Positions 16,016 through 25,297 of a DNA stretch of 48,271 bases are shown in pieces. Under the pieces are notes generated by a model that saw nothing but the letters and a program-made list of their open reading frames with translations, was not told where the DNA came from and searched no databases. The stretch is from Opitutaceae bacterium (GTDB lineage: Bacteria; Verrucomicrobiota; Verrucomicrobiia; Opitutales; Opitutaceae): positions 1 through 48,271 of the forward strand of contig SYGN01000062.1 of NCBI GenBank assembly GCA_005799525.1. The letters are read 5' to 3'. A program made the position numbers and the translations under genes. How positions within the stretch are numbered: the first letter of the stretch is position 1; each line of letters opens with the position of its first letter.

Positions 16016-17413
16016 TCACACGTCGGGCTCCAGCACCAAACGAAAGCACGTGCCCTCGGCGTCGCTTTTCACCAACTCGATACGTCCGGCCGCCTGTTGG
16101 GCGAGTTGCTGGCTCAGGGCAAGTCCCAGACCACTGCCGCCGGGCTTCGTGCTCGCGCAGGGTTGAAACAACCGTGCACGCACCGATTCAGCCAACCCCG
16201 AACCCCTGTCTTCCACTAAAAATTCCCATCGGCCGTCCTGCGTGATGCGACCGGTGAGTCGGACGATTCCCGCCGGCGGCGAAGCTTCGACCGCGTTCTG
16301 TATCAGGTTGCGCAACACGAGGCCCGTGAGATTTGCCCGACGTCCCGGCAACGACGCTTCCGCGACAATATCCGCCACGAGCCGCACGCCGGCCAAATTG
16401 GCTTCGGGCCGCACTCGCTCGAACGTCACTTGGGCGAGCTCCGTGCAGGTGAGGTCGAAATGAGCGCCATGCTGTTCATCGCGCAGGACACCGACGACGT
16501 CATTGATCATGGTTCGCAAACGCCGGGTGAGCTCCGTGGCTGCGGCAAGTTCCCGCCCGCTTTCCTCCCGTCCGCCCGGTTCAGCCTGTGACGCCATGAA
16601 GACTTCGAGTCCGGCGAGAGGGTTTTTTATTTCATGAATGAGATGCGCCGTCACAGTGCCGAGGGCAGACGTTTTCGCCGTCAGCACAAGCTCACGATTG
16701 GCTCGCTGTAAATCCTCGGTCCGCGCTTCCAGAATGTGATTCGCCGCCGCCAGCCGCCGAAACGCCCAACCCAGCACGAGCACGATGACAACCGCGCCCG
16801 CGAGCCACGCGATCCCAGCTTGGAGGGCGAGGCGACGATCAAGGGAGGTGAACTCGGCGGCAAGTTCATCGCCGACAATCCAGAATTGGGCGACACCCGC
16901 GAGCGGGGCCCCTTCGCTTCGCCGTAGCGGGACCCAAGCTTCAATCAGCGGTTCGTCGGTCGCGAGGGCGTCGGCGGGAGCTGGCGCGCCGGACAGCGTC
17001 TGCAATTTTTCTCGCGCGCGCATGCGGGCAAACGGTCGCGTCGTCCACTCCTCGGCCGAGGGCGGCTCATCCGAGAGCTCCAACGGCAAGGCCCCACTGA
17101 ATCGCCGGCCGGCGTCGAAAACGCGAATCGCCAAGACGCCGCGATACTTCGAGGCCTTGAGGACTGCGGCCAGCAACTCGCCCGGCGCCTCCGTCAACCC
17201 GACTTCGGCCAGAGCCTCCGCCCCGTTCGCCAACTGCATCGAGGCTACGGCAGCCAACGTCTCAGCCTTGCCTGATAAAATCTGCTCCCGAAGGCCGCCC
17301 CGCAGTTGCAGCGTGACAAACGCTAACACCGCGGCAAAGACGGCCACGGTCAAACCTACCACGGTTAATTGCGTGGCGCGGCCGGGCGGCGACGGGCTGG
17401 CAGGTACGGTCAT
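16016..17413 (-). CDS. Membrane sensor histidine kinase (NtrB/ZraS-like)
   Basis: The 465-residue kinase has a transmembrane segment near residues 17-38, a periplasmic sensor region (about 40-200) with no recognised fold, and a second membrane segment near 203-225 (LAGAVVIVLVLGWAFRRLAA). A short coiled coil (EARTEDLQRANREL) leads to the dimerisation/phosphorylation site TAHLIHEIKNPLAGLEVF (His about 259). ATPase boxes: LVLRNLIQNAVEAS (N), VEDRGSGL (G1) and GGSGLGLALSQQLAQQAAG (G2). The layout matches kinases partnering NtrC-type regulators, and such a regulator is encoded at 19293-20690 on the same strand. It is tightly followed by the propeller gene at 13963. Confidence 0.9.
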   Translation of the reverse strand: MTVPASPSPPGRATQLTVVGLTVAVFAAVLAFVTLQLRGGLREQILSGKAETLAAVASMQLANGAEALAEVGLTEAPGELLAAVLKASKYRGVLAIRVFDAGRRFSGALPLELSDEPPSAEEWTTRPFARMRAREKLQTLSGAPAPADALATDEPLIEAWVPLRRSEGAPLAGVAQFWIVGDELAAEFTSLDRRLALQAGIAWLAGAVVIVLVLGWAFRRLAAANHILEARTEDLQRANRELVLTAKTSALGTVTAHLIHEIKNPLAGLEVFMASQAEPGGREESGRELAAATELTRRLRTMINDVVGVLRDEQHGAHFDLTCTELAQVTFERVRPEANLAGVRLVADIVAEASLPGRRANLTGLVLRNLIQNAVEASPPAGIVRLTGRITQDGRWEFLVEDRGSGLAESVRARLFQPCASTKPGGSGLGLALSQQLAQQAAGRIELVKSDAEGTCFRLVLEPDV

Positions 17414-17428
17414 GAAGAAGAGCAGGCC

Positions 17429-18601
17429 TCATTTTTCCCAATTCCAGCGGATACCTAGCAAGCCTTCGTTCAGATAATATGAAGCGATCACGTCGTTGGA
17501 GCGGTTGCGTTCCCACGTATACTCCGCGTAGACCGTCCAGCGCGCACTGAGTTTACGCTCGATTTGGAGGTCCGTAGAAATATCATCCCTGATTTGGGAT
17601 GTCGGCGAGATCCCGACCCCTACCGTTTGCAGCGCGAACTCGACTCGGCGGGCCGAGCCTTTGAGCGCCACGAGCCAAGCGTCCGTTGTCCACTCAACCT
17701 CGTGAGTAATTTTACGCTGGTGGAAGTTCAGGTAGCCCACGCCATTGTCGCGGAAACGCAATGCGCTGGCCCGCGTGCTGGTCTTCCAGCGCCCCGCCGC
17801 GTCCAGCGTGGCATCAATCCGGAACTCACCTTCACGCTCGGCAATCTTGAGCTGCGTGCCCGCGAGCGGACGTCCGCTGACTGAATTCTGCACGCGCACA
17901 TCATAGTTCCGACGGCCCTCGGTGCCCGCCACGCTGACTTCGAAGCGAGTGCCCGGTCGCCAGCCCAACCGCAGCGACGCTTCACGGACGCTTCGGTTAT
18001 TCGCGCCATCGGGATACGTTAATCGCTTCGCCTCAGCGCCAGTCTGCATCCACCAAGACGGCCGCAAGGTCCATCGAACCTTCGGACCTATGTTCGCACC
18101 CAGCGTCTTCACCTCTGTTACGACCTGTTGCAGATCGGTATCTGAAGAGTCATAAATCTGGTCAAACGCGTAGCCCCGCGCATCGAGCGAAAACTTAAAG
18201 ACGTCCCCGATCCGGTAGCGCCATTCCGAGAGCAGAATGGCCACAGACTCATGGTTGACCGTACGCGCAGAAAAATAGTGCGTGCCTTCAGCCTTGAGCG
18301 AAGCGAGAAAATCCGCATGCCCTTGCGGTGCCCGCCAAACCGTCGCGTCGATCCCGCTGCGGACAAATCCGCTACGCTCCTCGCTCGACTGGCTGAGGAG
18401 CACGTTGTCACGGAATCCAAAACCCGTTTGCACACTACCCCACCCGATCCAACTCGGCGGTGCCACGACTGGAGGCGGAGCCTCCGTCGCAGTTTTCGTC
18501 GCGCCCCCGGGAACCCCCGCCACTGCCTGACCGCGCACTTGTTCCAGAGTGAGGAGGGTCAAAACCGCAACGGTTGCGAGGGAGAAGAAATGTTTTGTCA
18601 C
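17429..18601 (-). CDS. Predicted outer-membrane beta-barrel protein
   Basis: The 390-residue product has a signal peptide (residues 1-25, LTLLTLEQVRGQ) and then alternating beta-strand pattern to the last residue (GLLGIRWNWEK, aromatic C-terminus as in outer-membrane barrels). Blocks such as GWGSVQTGFGFRDNVLLSQ, GHADFLASLKAEGTHYF and WRYRIGDVFKFSLDARGYAF alternate polar and hydrophobic residues. I do not recognise a named family; it resembles the 'outer membrane beta-barrel' proteins of unknown role. It lies 15 bases upstream of the histidine kinase, so the two are likely co-transcribed. Confidence 0.65.
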   Translation of the reverse strand: MTKHFFSLATVAVLTLLTLEQVRGQAVAGVPGGATKTATEAPPPVVAPPSWIGWGSVQTGFGFRDNVLLSQSSEERSGFVRSGIDATVWRAPQGHADFLASLKAEGTHYFSARTVNHESVAILLSEWRYRIGDVFKFSLDARGYAFDQIYDSSDTDLQQVVTEVKTLGANIGPKVRWTLRPSWWMQTGAEAKRLTYPDGANNRSVREASLRLGWRPGTRFEVSVAGTEGRRNYDVRVQNSVSGRPLAGTQLKIAEREGEFRIDATLDAAGRWKTSTRASALRFRDNGVGYLNFHQRKITHEVEWTTDAWLVALKGSARRVEFALQTVGVGISPTSQIRDDISTDLQIERKLSARWTVYAEYTWERNRSNDVIASYYLNEGLLGIRWNWEK

Positions 18602-18684
18602 AAACAGTGAATGAATGACGGGACAACTATGCGGTGACTGACCGCCTCACTCAAGCCATGTTCGCATCCTGACGGCAGGAAACG

Positions 18685-18711
18685 AAAAAGCAGCCGCCGG
18701 TGAGCGACTGC
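18685..18711 (-). terminator. Intrinsic terminator after the small coiled-coil gene
   Basis: On the minus strand GCAGTCGC (18711-18704) pairs with GCGGCTGC (18697-18690), 8 bp with one G-U, six-base loop, then five U. It would end the 18760-19110 transcript before the barrel gene. Confidence 0.65.
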
Positions 18712-18759
18712 CTCAAGATCCGTCGTTGCGGGACAAGAAACAAACACGCCGAACGAAGT

Positions 18760-19110
18760 TTATCGTTGGCGCTGTTTGCGGAGATCGTCGCGGAGCTGTT
18801 TACTCAGCTCGCGCTGCGTTTCGCTGAGTTCCTTCATTTTCTCCAAAATCGCTTTGCGGTGCTCGTTACTCGCGGTCTTCAATTGGTTGAAGAGGGCCTG
18901 ACGCTCAGCGAGCAGCGCGTCGCGCTGCGCACCAAATTTCTCAACGTCCTTTTTTACATCACCCGCTGCGGGTGGCTGCGCTTTGGCCATAGGTTTGTCC
19001 GCTGGCTTACGAGGATCCGTCGGACTGGCCGGAGCGTCCGCCGCATACAAGTTGCCGACGACGGCGATAGCAGCCGCGACGATCAGCTTGTTACGGAGAG
19101 TGGCTTTCAT
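18760..19110 (-). CDS. Small exported coiled-coil protein of unknown function
   Basis: The 116-residue product has a signal peptide (MKATLRNKLIVAAAIAVVGNLYAA), a proline/alanine/lysine-rich linker to about residue 50, and then a long charged helix (DVKKDVEKFGAQRDALLAER.. KAILEKMKELSETQRELSKQL) that should form a coiled coil. It resembles small periplasmic chaperone-like helical proteins, but I see no specific family match. It sits between the response regulator and the barrel gene on the same strand. Confidence 0.7.
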   Translation of the reverse strand: MKATLRNKLIVAAAIAVVGNLYAADAPASPTDPRKPADKPMAKAQPPAAGDVKKDVEKFGAQRDALLAERQALFNQLKTASNEHRKAILEKMKELSETQRELSKQLRDDLRKQRQR

Positions 19111-19292
19111 CAGGATAGTGTTCGGTCAGGACAGGCTTTACTTGAAATGTTCGACGATGATTGCAGCCGTTGTGCCAAACTTATGAATCAACCTTTTGAG
19201 TCTACAGATCAACGATTAGAGATTTTAGATGCGTATCCAAGCGGCGGCGAAACCTCGGGGAATCTCCCCCGTTCAGAGCGCTGTCCCGAGGA

Positions 19293-20690
19293 TTATTCCC
19301 CAACCTTTCCGGCGTTACCGCCCCCTTTGATCCGGTAGCGAACCACATCCCGCGATACCCCGAGTAAACGCGCGGCTGCCGACACGTTACCTGCGGCTTG
19401 CTGCACGGCCTGCGCGACAATTCTGTCAATCGCAGCTTCCAGAGAAAATCCGCTCTCGGGAAAAACAAAGCCCGGCCGCATCCACGCCGTATTCTCCCCT
19501 GCGCCTGTCGACGGCGTTCCTCCGAGGTGGCCGAAGCTCAGCCCCCGCTCGCCACCAAACACCACCGCCCGCTCCAATTCGTGCGCGAGTTCACGGACAT
19601 TCCCCGGCCAAGCATGAGCGAGGAGCCGCGACTGACCCTCCGGCGGTATCACAGGCGGTTTCTGGCCGTAGCGTTTACAGACCCGCGCCAGCAAGGCGTC
19701 AGCGAGTACGAGGATGTCGTTCCCACGTTCGCGCAGCGGGGGCAGGCGCACCCGAAACAAATCGATACGATGCAAGAGATCCTCGCGAAATTTCCCCGCC
19801 GTCACCAGCACTCCGAGGTCAGCATTGGTCGCTGCGATGATCCGCGAGTCGACCGCGATCGGCCTTGTGGCGCCCACCCGCCGGAGTGAGTGATCCTCCA
19901 AGACCGTCAGTAATTTTGCCTGAAGGGATTGAGCAAGACTCGGAAGTTCATCGAGAAACAAGGTGCCCCCATCTGCGGCTTCCATGAGTCCAATCCGTGC
20001 CGCCTTCGCATCGGTAAAGGCACCGCGCTCGTGGCCAAATAACTCCGCCTCGGCCAAGGCTTCGGGCATGGCCGAGCAATTAAGTTCCACCATCGGTCCC
20101 TCGGCGCGCGGGCCGTTGCGATGAATCCAACGGGCGATCGCCGTCTTGCCCGTACCGGTCTCGCCCTCGATTAGCACGGGCGGCAAGTGGCTGCCCAACC
20201 GGCGATCCGCCGTCGTTATTTTCTGCAATTGCTCCCGCACACCCACGAGACTCGCGCCGAACACTAAATCCGCCTCCTGCCCGCGACGAAATTCATCCGC
20301 TCGCTTTGCCTGCAGGCTCTTCCGCGCATGGGCCAGTCTCACCGGCAATTCTTCCAGGTCGAAGGGCTTGACGAGGTAATCCGACGCGCCAGCCCGAACC
20401 GCCTCAACCGCACCCGCGACACCGCCTTCAGCAGTCATCACAAGGACATTGGTCGTGGCTGAAAAGACCTTGTCTCGCAGTAAAGCAGTGCCCCGCCCGT
20501 CAGGCAGATTCACGTCCAACAACGCGACGTCGAATGGCAGTGACTCGGCCGCTTGCCTCGCCGCCGCCACTGTGTCGACTGCCGTCACCGACGCCCCCTC
20601 ATTTTCCAGAAACCCAGCCAAGCGTTTGCGCAGCAGCAACTCGTCCTCGAGCACCAGCACATTCAGACCGGACAACGGAGATTTTGACAT
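19293..20690 (-). CDS. NtrC-family response regulator (receiver, AAA+, Fis-type HTH)
   Basis: The 465-residue regulator has an N-terminal receiver (VLVLEDELLLRKRLAGFLEN, phospho-Asp in VALLDVNLPDG, TAEGG and VKPFD). A sigma-54-type AAA+ domain follows: Walker A GETGTGKTAIARWIH, GADA-like loop HERGAFTDAK, Walker B GGTLFLDEL, and the R-finger region. The C-terminal Fis helix-turn-helix is QAAGNVSAAARLLGVSRDVVRYRIK. The family's GAFTGA loop, which contacts sigma-54, reads GAFTDA here. The ATG at 20690 is preferred to an upstream in-frame one because the receiver begins just after it. It is the likely partner of the histidine kinase at 16016. Confidence 0.92.
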   Translation of the reverse strand: MSKSPLSGLNVLVLEDELLLRKRLAGFLENEGASVTAVDTVAAARQAAESLPFDVALLDVNLPDGRGTALLRDKVFSATTNVLVMTAEGGVAGAVEAVRAGASDYLVKPFDLEELPVRLAHARKSLQAKRADEFRRGQEADLVFGASLVGVREQLQKITTADRRLGSHLPPVLIEGETGTGKTAIARWIHRNGPRAEGPMVELNCSAMPEALAEAELFGHERGAFTDAKAARIGLMEAADGGTLFLDELPSLAQSLQAKLLTVLEDHSLRRVGATRPIAVDSRIIAATNADLGVLVTAGKFREDLLHRIDLFRVRLPPLRERGNDILVLADALLARVCKRYGQKPPVIPPEGQSRLLAHAWPGNVRELAHELERAVVFGGERGLSFGHLGGTPSTGAGENTAWMRPGFVFPESGFSLEAAIDRIVAQAVQQAAGNVSAAARLLGVSRDVVRYRIKGGGNAGKVGE

Positions 20691-20930
20691 GAAAGATTCT
20701 GGACCACGGTCGCAGGCCACACGTTTCGATTGAAACAGCGCGGACATAGCCGGGAAGAGGCCGAAGACTCCACGAAAGAATGCGGCAAACGCAATTCATC
20801 TCCTCGAAACTCAATCGCAATTCGCAACCGGGGCTTCCCCGTTTGGCACTGCGCAGCGGGCGACGCGGGCGGGCCCCGTCCGTGAGCCCGCGTCAATGGT
20901 CAAACCGCCCCTGACGGCCCGCACACTACA

Positions 20931-22496
20931 TTAGCGCAATTTCAGCCCGGTCACTAAAAAATACCGGTCGTGTGGACTGTGGTAAGTGTGCAGCGTGCAT
21001 ACGGGCACGCGCGCAAACGTTCCCGGATAATCTGCCACGAGCACGGCCTCGAACCGCGCGGCGAATAGGGTTAAGTTATAGGCATTCCACTCGTCGTTAA
21101 AGTCCGTGATCCGCAGCAGCACCGGAGCCAGGGTCGCCTTAAAGTGCTCAGACAACTCGGCGAGCGGTCCATCGTTCAGCAAGCTGACTTCCTTCCAAGC
21201 TGCTCCCGGATGCTTCGCTTTCAGGTCTGCTTCAAACGCCATGTGAAGGTTGGATCCTTCACCTGAAAACTCCGTCCGCAATAAAGGCAGAGTTAGGAGC
21301 AGCGATGGCCCCAAAAGCAGAACCGCGCTAAGCGTCGCCACGGCAATAAATCGCCGGCGCAGCCAGCCCCCGACCACCCCCGCCCCGACCACCGCGCCCA
21401 TCGCTGCGAGGATCAGGAAGAGAGGCAGCACATGGCTCAGGTTTCGTTCGAAGAAAACGCCCCGGGTCGCGAAATATCCTGCAAACAACATTACCGGACC
21501 CGCCAATACAACCAACTCCCCCCAACGCCGACGCCACGCCAGCACACCCACACCGAGCCCAGCGCAGGCGAGCACCGGCCACCCCAAAGTGACGACGTAG
21601 TAAGCCGCCAACATGTCCGCCACCGTCCGTCCATCCAGATGACTGTGCGGGGGGTGCTGTCCGCCGTATTGGTTCATCAAAAATTCCACGCCGTTCACGA
21701 ACGCCGCCGGATTTGCGATCGCCCCGGGAGCGCCGACAAAAAATCCACCAATCAGGCCCAACGGCACCAGTGCCAGCGCGACCGCGCGCGCGCGCACCGT
21801 CGCGTGCCTGCGACCGGCGAGCCACGGCACCAGTGGCACCCACACCAGTACGAGCATCGAGACCTTGCACGCCACTAACAACCCGACTCCAAACGCCCCG
21901 CACGCCACACCGAGTAAACTCAGTTTTTCCCGCGGCCAACACCACCCGACGACCGCCAGCGTCACCATCGTTACGAACGCCTCGGGCCGCGAATAGTGCG
22001 CGTCTTGCACCAATTGTACCGACACCGCGACGAGCAACCCCGCTCCCACGGCCGTGCCCCGGCCGCCGACCCGCTCCGCCAGCCTCAGCGCTTGCCAGAC
22101 CGTCAGCGTCGCGAGCACGACCGAGAAAAATCGATACACCCAAAATCCCGCATCTTCCGACCGCCACGCCAGCGTCCCGGGCACCACCTTAACGAATCGG
22201 TAGAACCCATATGTCGCCAAGAAGTGGGAGGAGAAATTATATTGGTCGTAGCGCAGATTTACGCTGAGATTCGTCGCCTTAGCCCAATTCGTGTCCCAGT
22301 CCCCCGACTTGCGCAGGTGCCCCACCACCTCAGTGGTGATCGTCTCGTCCGGGTGCCCATAGCCGCCGTGATAGTAGGCGGCGCGCAGCCCGAACCCGAG
22401 CACCACCACGGACACCATGGCGATCCACCAACGCCACTGCTCGCGTTGCGGGGCGACCCAAGCAGTGGCTACCTCTTTCACGCTAGCATCATTCAT
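20931..22496 (-). CDS. Polytopic GT39/ArnT-like glycosyltransferase
   Basis: The 521-residue protein has about ten predicted transmembrane segments. The first periplasmic loop has GYGHPDETITTE, with acidic residues at the position used by the GT-C fold (Dol-P-mannosyltransferase/ArnT type) to act on polyprenyl-phosphate sugars. The glycosyl acceptor is not predictable. The start at MNDASVKEV is chosen because the first membrane segment begins about 20 residues later; an upstream ATG would add a charged Pro/Arg-rich extension. The 3' end (YFLVTGLKLR) is intact. The gene is not in an evident operon. Confidence 0.75.
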   Translation of the reverse strand: MNDASVKEVATAWVAPQREQWRWWIAMVSVVVLGFGLRAAYYHGGYGHPDETITTEVVGHLRKSGDWDTNWAKATNLSVNLRYDQYNFSSHFLATYGFYRFVKVVPGTLAWRSEDAGFWVYRFFSVVLATLTVWQALRLAERVGGRGTAVGAGLLVAVSVQLVQDAHYSRPEAFVTMVTLAVVGWCWPREKLSLLGVACGAFGVGLLVACKVSMLVLVWVPLVPWLAGRRHATVRARAVALALVPLGLIGGFFVGAPGAIANPAAFVNGVEFLMNQYGGQHPPHSHLDGRTVADMLAAYYVVTLGWPVLACAGLGVGVLAWRRRWGELVVLAGPVMLFAGYFATRGVFFERNLSHVLPLFLILAAMGAVVGAGVVGGWLRRRFIAVATLSAVLLLGPSLLLTLPLLRTEFSGEGSNLHMAFEADLKAKHPGAAWKEVSLLNDGPLAELSEHFKATLAPVLLRITDFNDEWNAYNLTLFAARFEAVLVADYPGTFARVPVCTLHTYHSPHDRYFLVTGLKLR

Positions 22497-22646
22497 GGCT
22501 TGTGCCGCCGGCGGGCTCTCCGAGCGCGGTCCTCTCGGGCAGAGCCGCGGCGTTCGCAAAATCACTTCGACCCGTTCGCCCACCCACCGCATCACGTCGA
22601 ACGACCACGACCAAACGATGCGAAGGACGCACGCGCAGGGGCCCGC

Positions 22647-24083
22647 TCATTTGTGATCCCACGGCAAATGAACCGTCAGCTTCTCGTGTTTCCAAACGTG
22701 AAACACATCGAACATTTTCCCGGGATTCAGAATCCCTAACGGATCGAGCGCCGCTTTGACCGCCTGCATCGCCCTGATTTGCGCCGGTGAATGCTGAATC
22801 CGCAAGAACGGTGTCTTCGCCAACCCGATCCCATGCTCGCCGGAAATGGAGCCGCCGAGCGACACAACCGTTGCCATCAGCAACTGCACCGCCTGCTCCG
22901 CTGCGCGCGTCTCTTTTTTGTCCGCGCGGTGATACATAATGTTTACGTGCAGATTGCCGTCCGCGAGATGACCAAACGTCGGCACGTGCAGCCCCGATTC
23001 GCGCTTCAATCGCTTCAGAAATTTCGCAAACTTCACGTAACTCCGCATCGGAATCACAATGTCCTCATTCAGCTTCGCATCACCGAGTTCAAACATCGCG
23101 CCCGAGCACTTCCGTCGCACCGCCCAGAGTTGCTCCGCCTCCTCGCGATCCTTCGCCACGCGATGCGCCGTCGCGTGTTCGCCTGCCCACGCCAGCACCG
23201 CCACACTCTGCTCCGCCACGTCCGCCTTCGAACCGGCCAATTCCAACAAAATCACCGGCCGTCCCGCCTGTCCGGCAAACACGTCCTGCTTCGTTGCGCG
23301 CTCCGCACATAATACGCTCTCGCGGTCCAAAAACTCGCAAATCGCCGGTTGCACGCGCGATCGAAAGAGCGCCAAAGCCGCCTGCAACGCGCTCGTCTCG
23401 TCGGGAAACGACGTCAATAACGTCCACCGTTCCGCCGGTTTCGGAATGAGTTTCAGCACCGCACCCGACACGACGCCCAGCATCCCTTCGCTGCCAATCC
23501 ACAGGTCGCGCATGTTGAACCCCGCCGAAAACTTCTTCGTCGCAGTGCCCCATTCCACGTATTCACCCGTCGGTAAAAAACCCCGCAGCGCCACGATGAA
23601 ATCCCGCGTCACACCATATTTACCTCCGTGCATCCCACCGGCATTGCAAGCGATATTGCCCCCGATCGTGCAGTAATCCTTGGACGAGGGATCGGGCGGA
23701 TAAAACCAGCCCTTCGCCTCCGCCGCGCTTTGGATATCCCCCACCTTCGCACCACACTGCACGCGCGCCATCCCCGCCTCATCGTCGATTTCGATTTGGT
23801 TCAGCGCCAGCATGTCGAGCACCCATCCTCCGCGCACCGGTGCCGCCGCGCCCGTGAGCGTCGTGCCACGACCCCGCGTCGTCACCGGCACACCGTGCCT
23901 GTTCGCGAGCGTGAGCAACACCCCGATCTCGGCTTCATGGCTCGGAAAAATCACTGCCTCCGGCAGAAACGGAATCTTACTGCTGTCGAACGAGGCCGCC
24001 CGCCGCGTTTCGTCATCGGTGCGCACGACGCGGGCGCCGAGCTTGCGTTTGAGCAACGCCGTAGTGGTGGTGAACAACATCAT
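22647..24083 (-). CDS. GlcD-like FAD-linked 2-hydroxyacid dehydrogenase
   Basis: The product of about 478 residues has an N-terminal FAD_binding_4 domain and a C-terminal FAD-oxidase domain, like glycolate oxidase subunit GlcD or D-lactate dehydrogenases. Visible motifs: PVTTRGRGTTLTGAA and PPDPSSKDYCTIGGNIACNAGG (FAD pyrophosphate loop) in the first, and FGHLADGNLHVNI, GSISGEHGIGLAKT and ALDPLGILNPGKMF in the second. These fit oxidation of glycolate, D-lactate or a similar acid with electron transfer to quinone or GlcE/F. No GlcE or GlcF partner is present. Two adjacent ATGs (24083 and 24080) are possible. It is divergent from the next two oxidoreductases. Confidence 0.88.
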   Translation of the reverse strand: MMLFTTTTALLKRKLGARVVRTDDETRRAASFDSSKIPFLPEAVIFPSHEAEIGVLLTLANRHGVPVTTRGRGTTLTGAAAPVRGGWVLDMLALNQIEIDDEAGMARVQCGAKVGDIQSAAEAKGWFYPPDPSSKDYCTIGGNIACNAGGMHGGKYGVTRDFIVALRGFLPTGEYVEWGTATKKFSAGFNMRDLWIGSEGMLGVVSGAVLKLIPKPAERWTLLTSFPDETSALQAALALFRSRVQPAICEFLDRESVLCAERATKQDVFAGQAGRPVILLELAGSKADVAEQSVAVLAWAGEHATAHRVAKDREEAEQLWAVRRKCSGAMFELGDAKLNEDIVIPMRSYVKFAKFLKRLKRESGLHVPTFGHLADGNLHVNIMYHRADKKETRAAEQAVQLLMATVVSLGGSISGEHGIGLAKTPFLRIQHSPAQIRAMQAVKAALDPLGILNPGKMFDVFHVWKHEKLTVHLPWDHK

Positions 24084-24204
24084 CGAACCTGACGCAATGC
24101 ACACACCGCTCGCTCCGTGCAAGCCGCCTCACGACATGACGAACCTTTTGCTTCACTTCCCGCAGACTCGTGTGCGACCCTCTTCGTTTCTTCCTCCTGT
24201 TCTC

Positions 24205-25185
24205 ATGACCAAAATCCTCCTCACGACGACCTCGTTCCAAGACACGCCGGGCGAGCACCATCAGCTCCTCGCCGACACCGGCTGGGAGATCATCCGCGCC
24301 CGCGGCCCCCTCAACGAGGCCGACACCCTCGCCCTCGTCGGTGATATCGACGGCTACATCTGCGGCGACGATCTCATCACCCGCAAGGTCTTCGAGGAGG
24401 CGCTCCCGAAACTGAAGGTCCTTTCCAAATACGGCATCGGCGTCGACAAGATCGACGTGAAGACATGCACCGAGTTCGGCATCCCCCTCCTTTTCACCCC
24501 CGGCGTAAATCACACCACCGTCGCCGAACATACCTTCCTCCTCCTGCTCGCGCTCGAGAAGAATTTCCTCTTCCACACCGACTCCACCCGAGCGAACACG
24601 TGGAAGCGCAAGACCGGTCACGAGCTCCTCGAAAAAACTATCGGCATCATCGGCCTCGGCCGCATCGGCAAAGAAGTCGCCATCCGCGCTCGCGCTTTCG
24701 GTATGAACGTCATCGCGCACGACATTTACTGGGACGAAAAATTCGCCGCCGCGAACAACGTCAAAAGGGCCGCCAACCTCGACGAAATCTACGCCGCCTC
24801 CGATTACATCTCGCTCCACACGAATCTCACGCCCGAGACGCGCGACCTGATGAGCGCGAAAAGTTTCCCGAAGATGAAAAACGGCGTCCTCATCCTCAAC
24901 TGTGCCCGCGGCGAAATTGTCCACACGGCCGACATGGTCGCCGCCCTCGAGTCCGGCCAAGTCGGCGGCTACGGCACCGACGTCCTCGACGAAGAGCCGC
25001 CGACTCCCGATCACCCACTCCTCAAGTTGCCCAACGTCGTCTGCACACCGCATATCGGCTCCCGCACCTACGAGAGCGTCGTCCGCCAGGCCACCGCCGC
25101 GGTGAAGAACCTCATCCTCGCGATGCACGGCGAAAAACCCCTCGCCCAAATCAACCCCGAAGTCCCCGTCAAACGCGTGGTCTGA
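24205..25185 (+). CDS. D-2-hydroxyacid dehydrogenase (SerA/phosphoglycerate-dehydrogenase-like)
   Basis: The 326-residue product is a short NAD-dependent D-isomer 2-hydroxyacid dehydrogenase. The Rossmann motif is GIIGLGRIGKEVA ... IAHD (Asp selects NAD over NADP). Catalytic residues appear in NCARGEIV (Arg), DVLDEEPP (Glu) and TPHIGSRT (His). The product starts MTKILLTTTSFQDTPGE. Without the ACT or ASB domains of serine-pathway SerA, it is more likely a catabolic hydroxyacid dehydrogenase. The open frame extends upstream, but the chosen ATG at 24205 gives the usual N-terminus. It is separated by a 112-base gap from the Ldh2 gene. Confidence 0.85.
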   Translation: MTKILLTTTSFQDTPGEHHQLLADTGWEIIRARGPLNEADTLALVGDIDGYICGDDLITRKVFEEALPKLKVLSKYGIGVDKIDVKTCTEFGIPLLFTPGVNHTTVAEHTFLLLLALEKNFLFHTDSTRANTWKRKTGHELLEKTIGIIGLGRIGKEVAIRARAFGMNVIAHDIYWDEKFAAANNVKRAANLDEIYAASDYISLHTNLTPETRDLMSAKSFPKMKNGVLILNCARGEIVHTADMVAALESGQVGGYGTDVLDEEPPTPDHPLLKLPNVVCTPHIGSRTYESVVRQATAAVKNLILAMHGEKPLAQINPEVPVKRVV

Positions 25186-25190
25186 CCCTC

Positions 25191-25240
25191 GTGGAGGAGC
25201 CCGCTTCCGGGCAATTCCTCGCGCGCACGCGAGCTACTAC
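25191..25240. repeat. REP-like palindrome after the hydroxyacid dehydrogenase gene
   Basis: The element begins GTGGAGGAGCCCGC and contains GCCCGCTTCCGGGC and CTCGCGCGCACGCGAG hairpins, ending GCTACTAC. It starts 6 bases after the stop codon and resembles the GTAGGAGCCCGC element at 43135. It is followed by four copies of TCTCAAC within 25243-25284, a short tandem-like tract. Confidence 0.6.
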
Positions 25241-25297
25241 CCCTCTCAACTCCCTCTCTCAACTCTCAACGCTCCACTCTCAACGATTCCGATTCCC

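Noticed and set aside
19293-20747. An earlier ATG at 20747 for the response regulator
   Set aside because: The 19 extra residues are not receiver-like; the domain begins right after the ATG at 20690.
25243-25284. CRISPR-like or tandem repeat from the TCTCAAC copies
   Set aside because: Only four short 7-base copies with irregular spacing; no spacer pattern.
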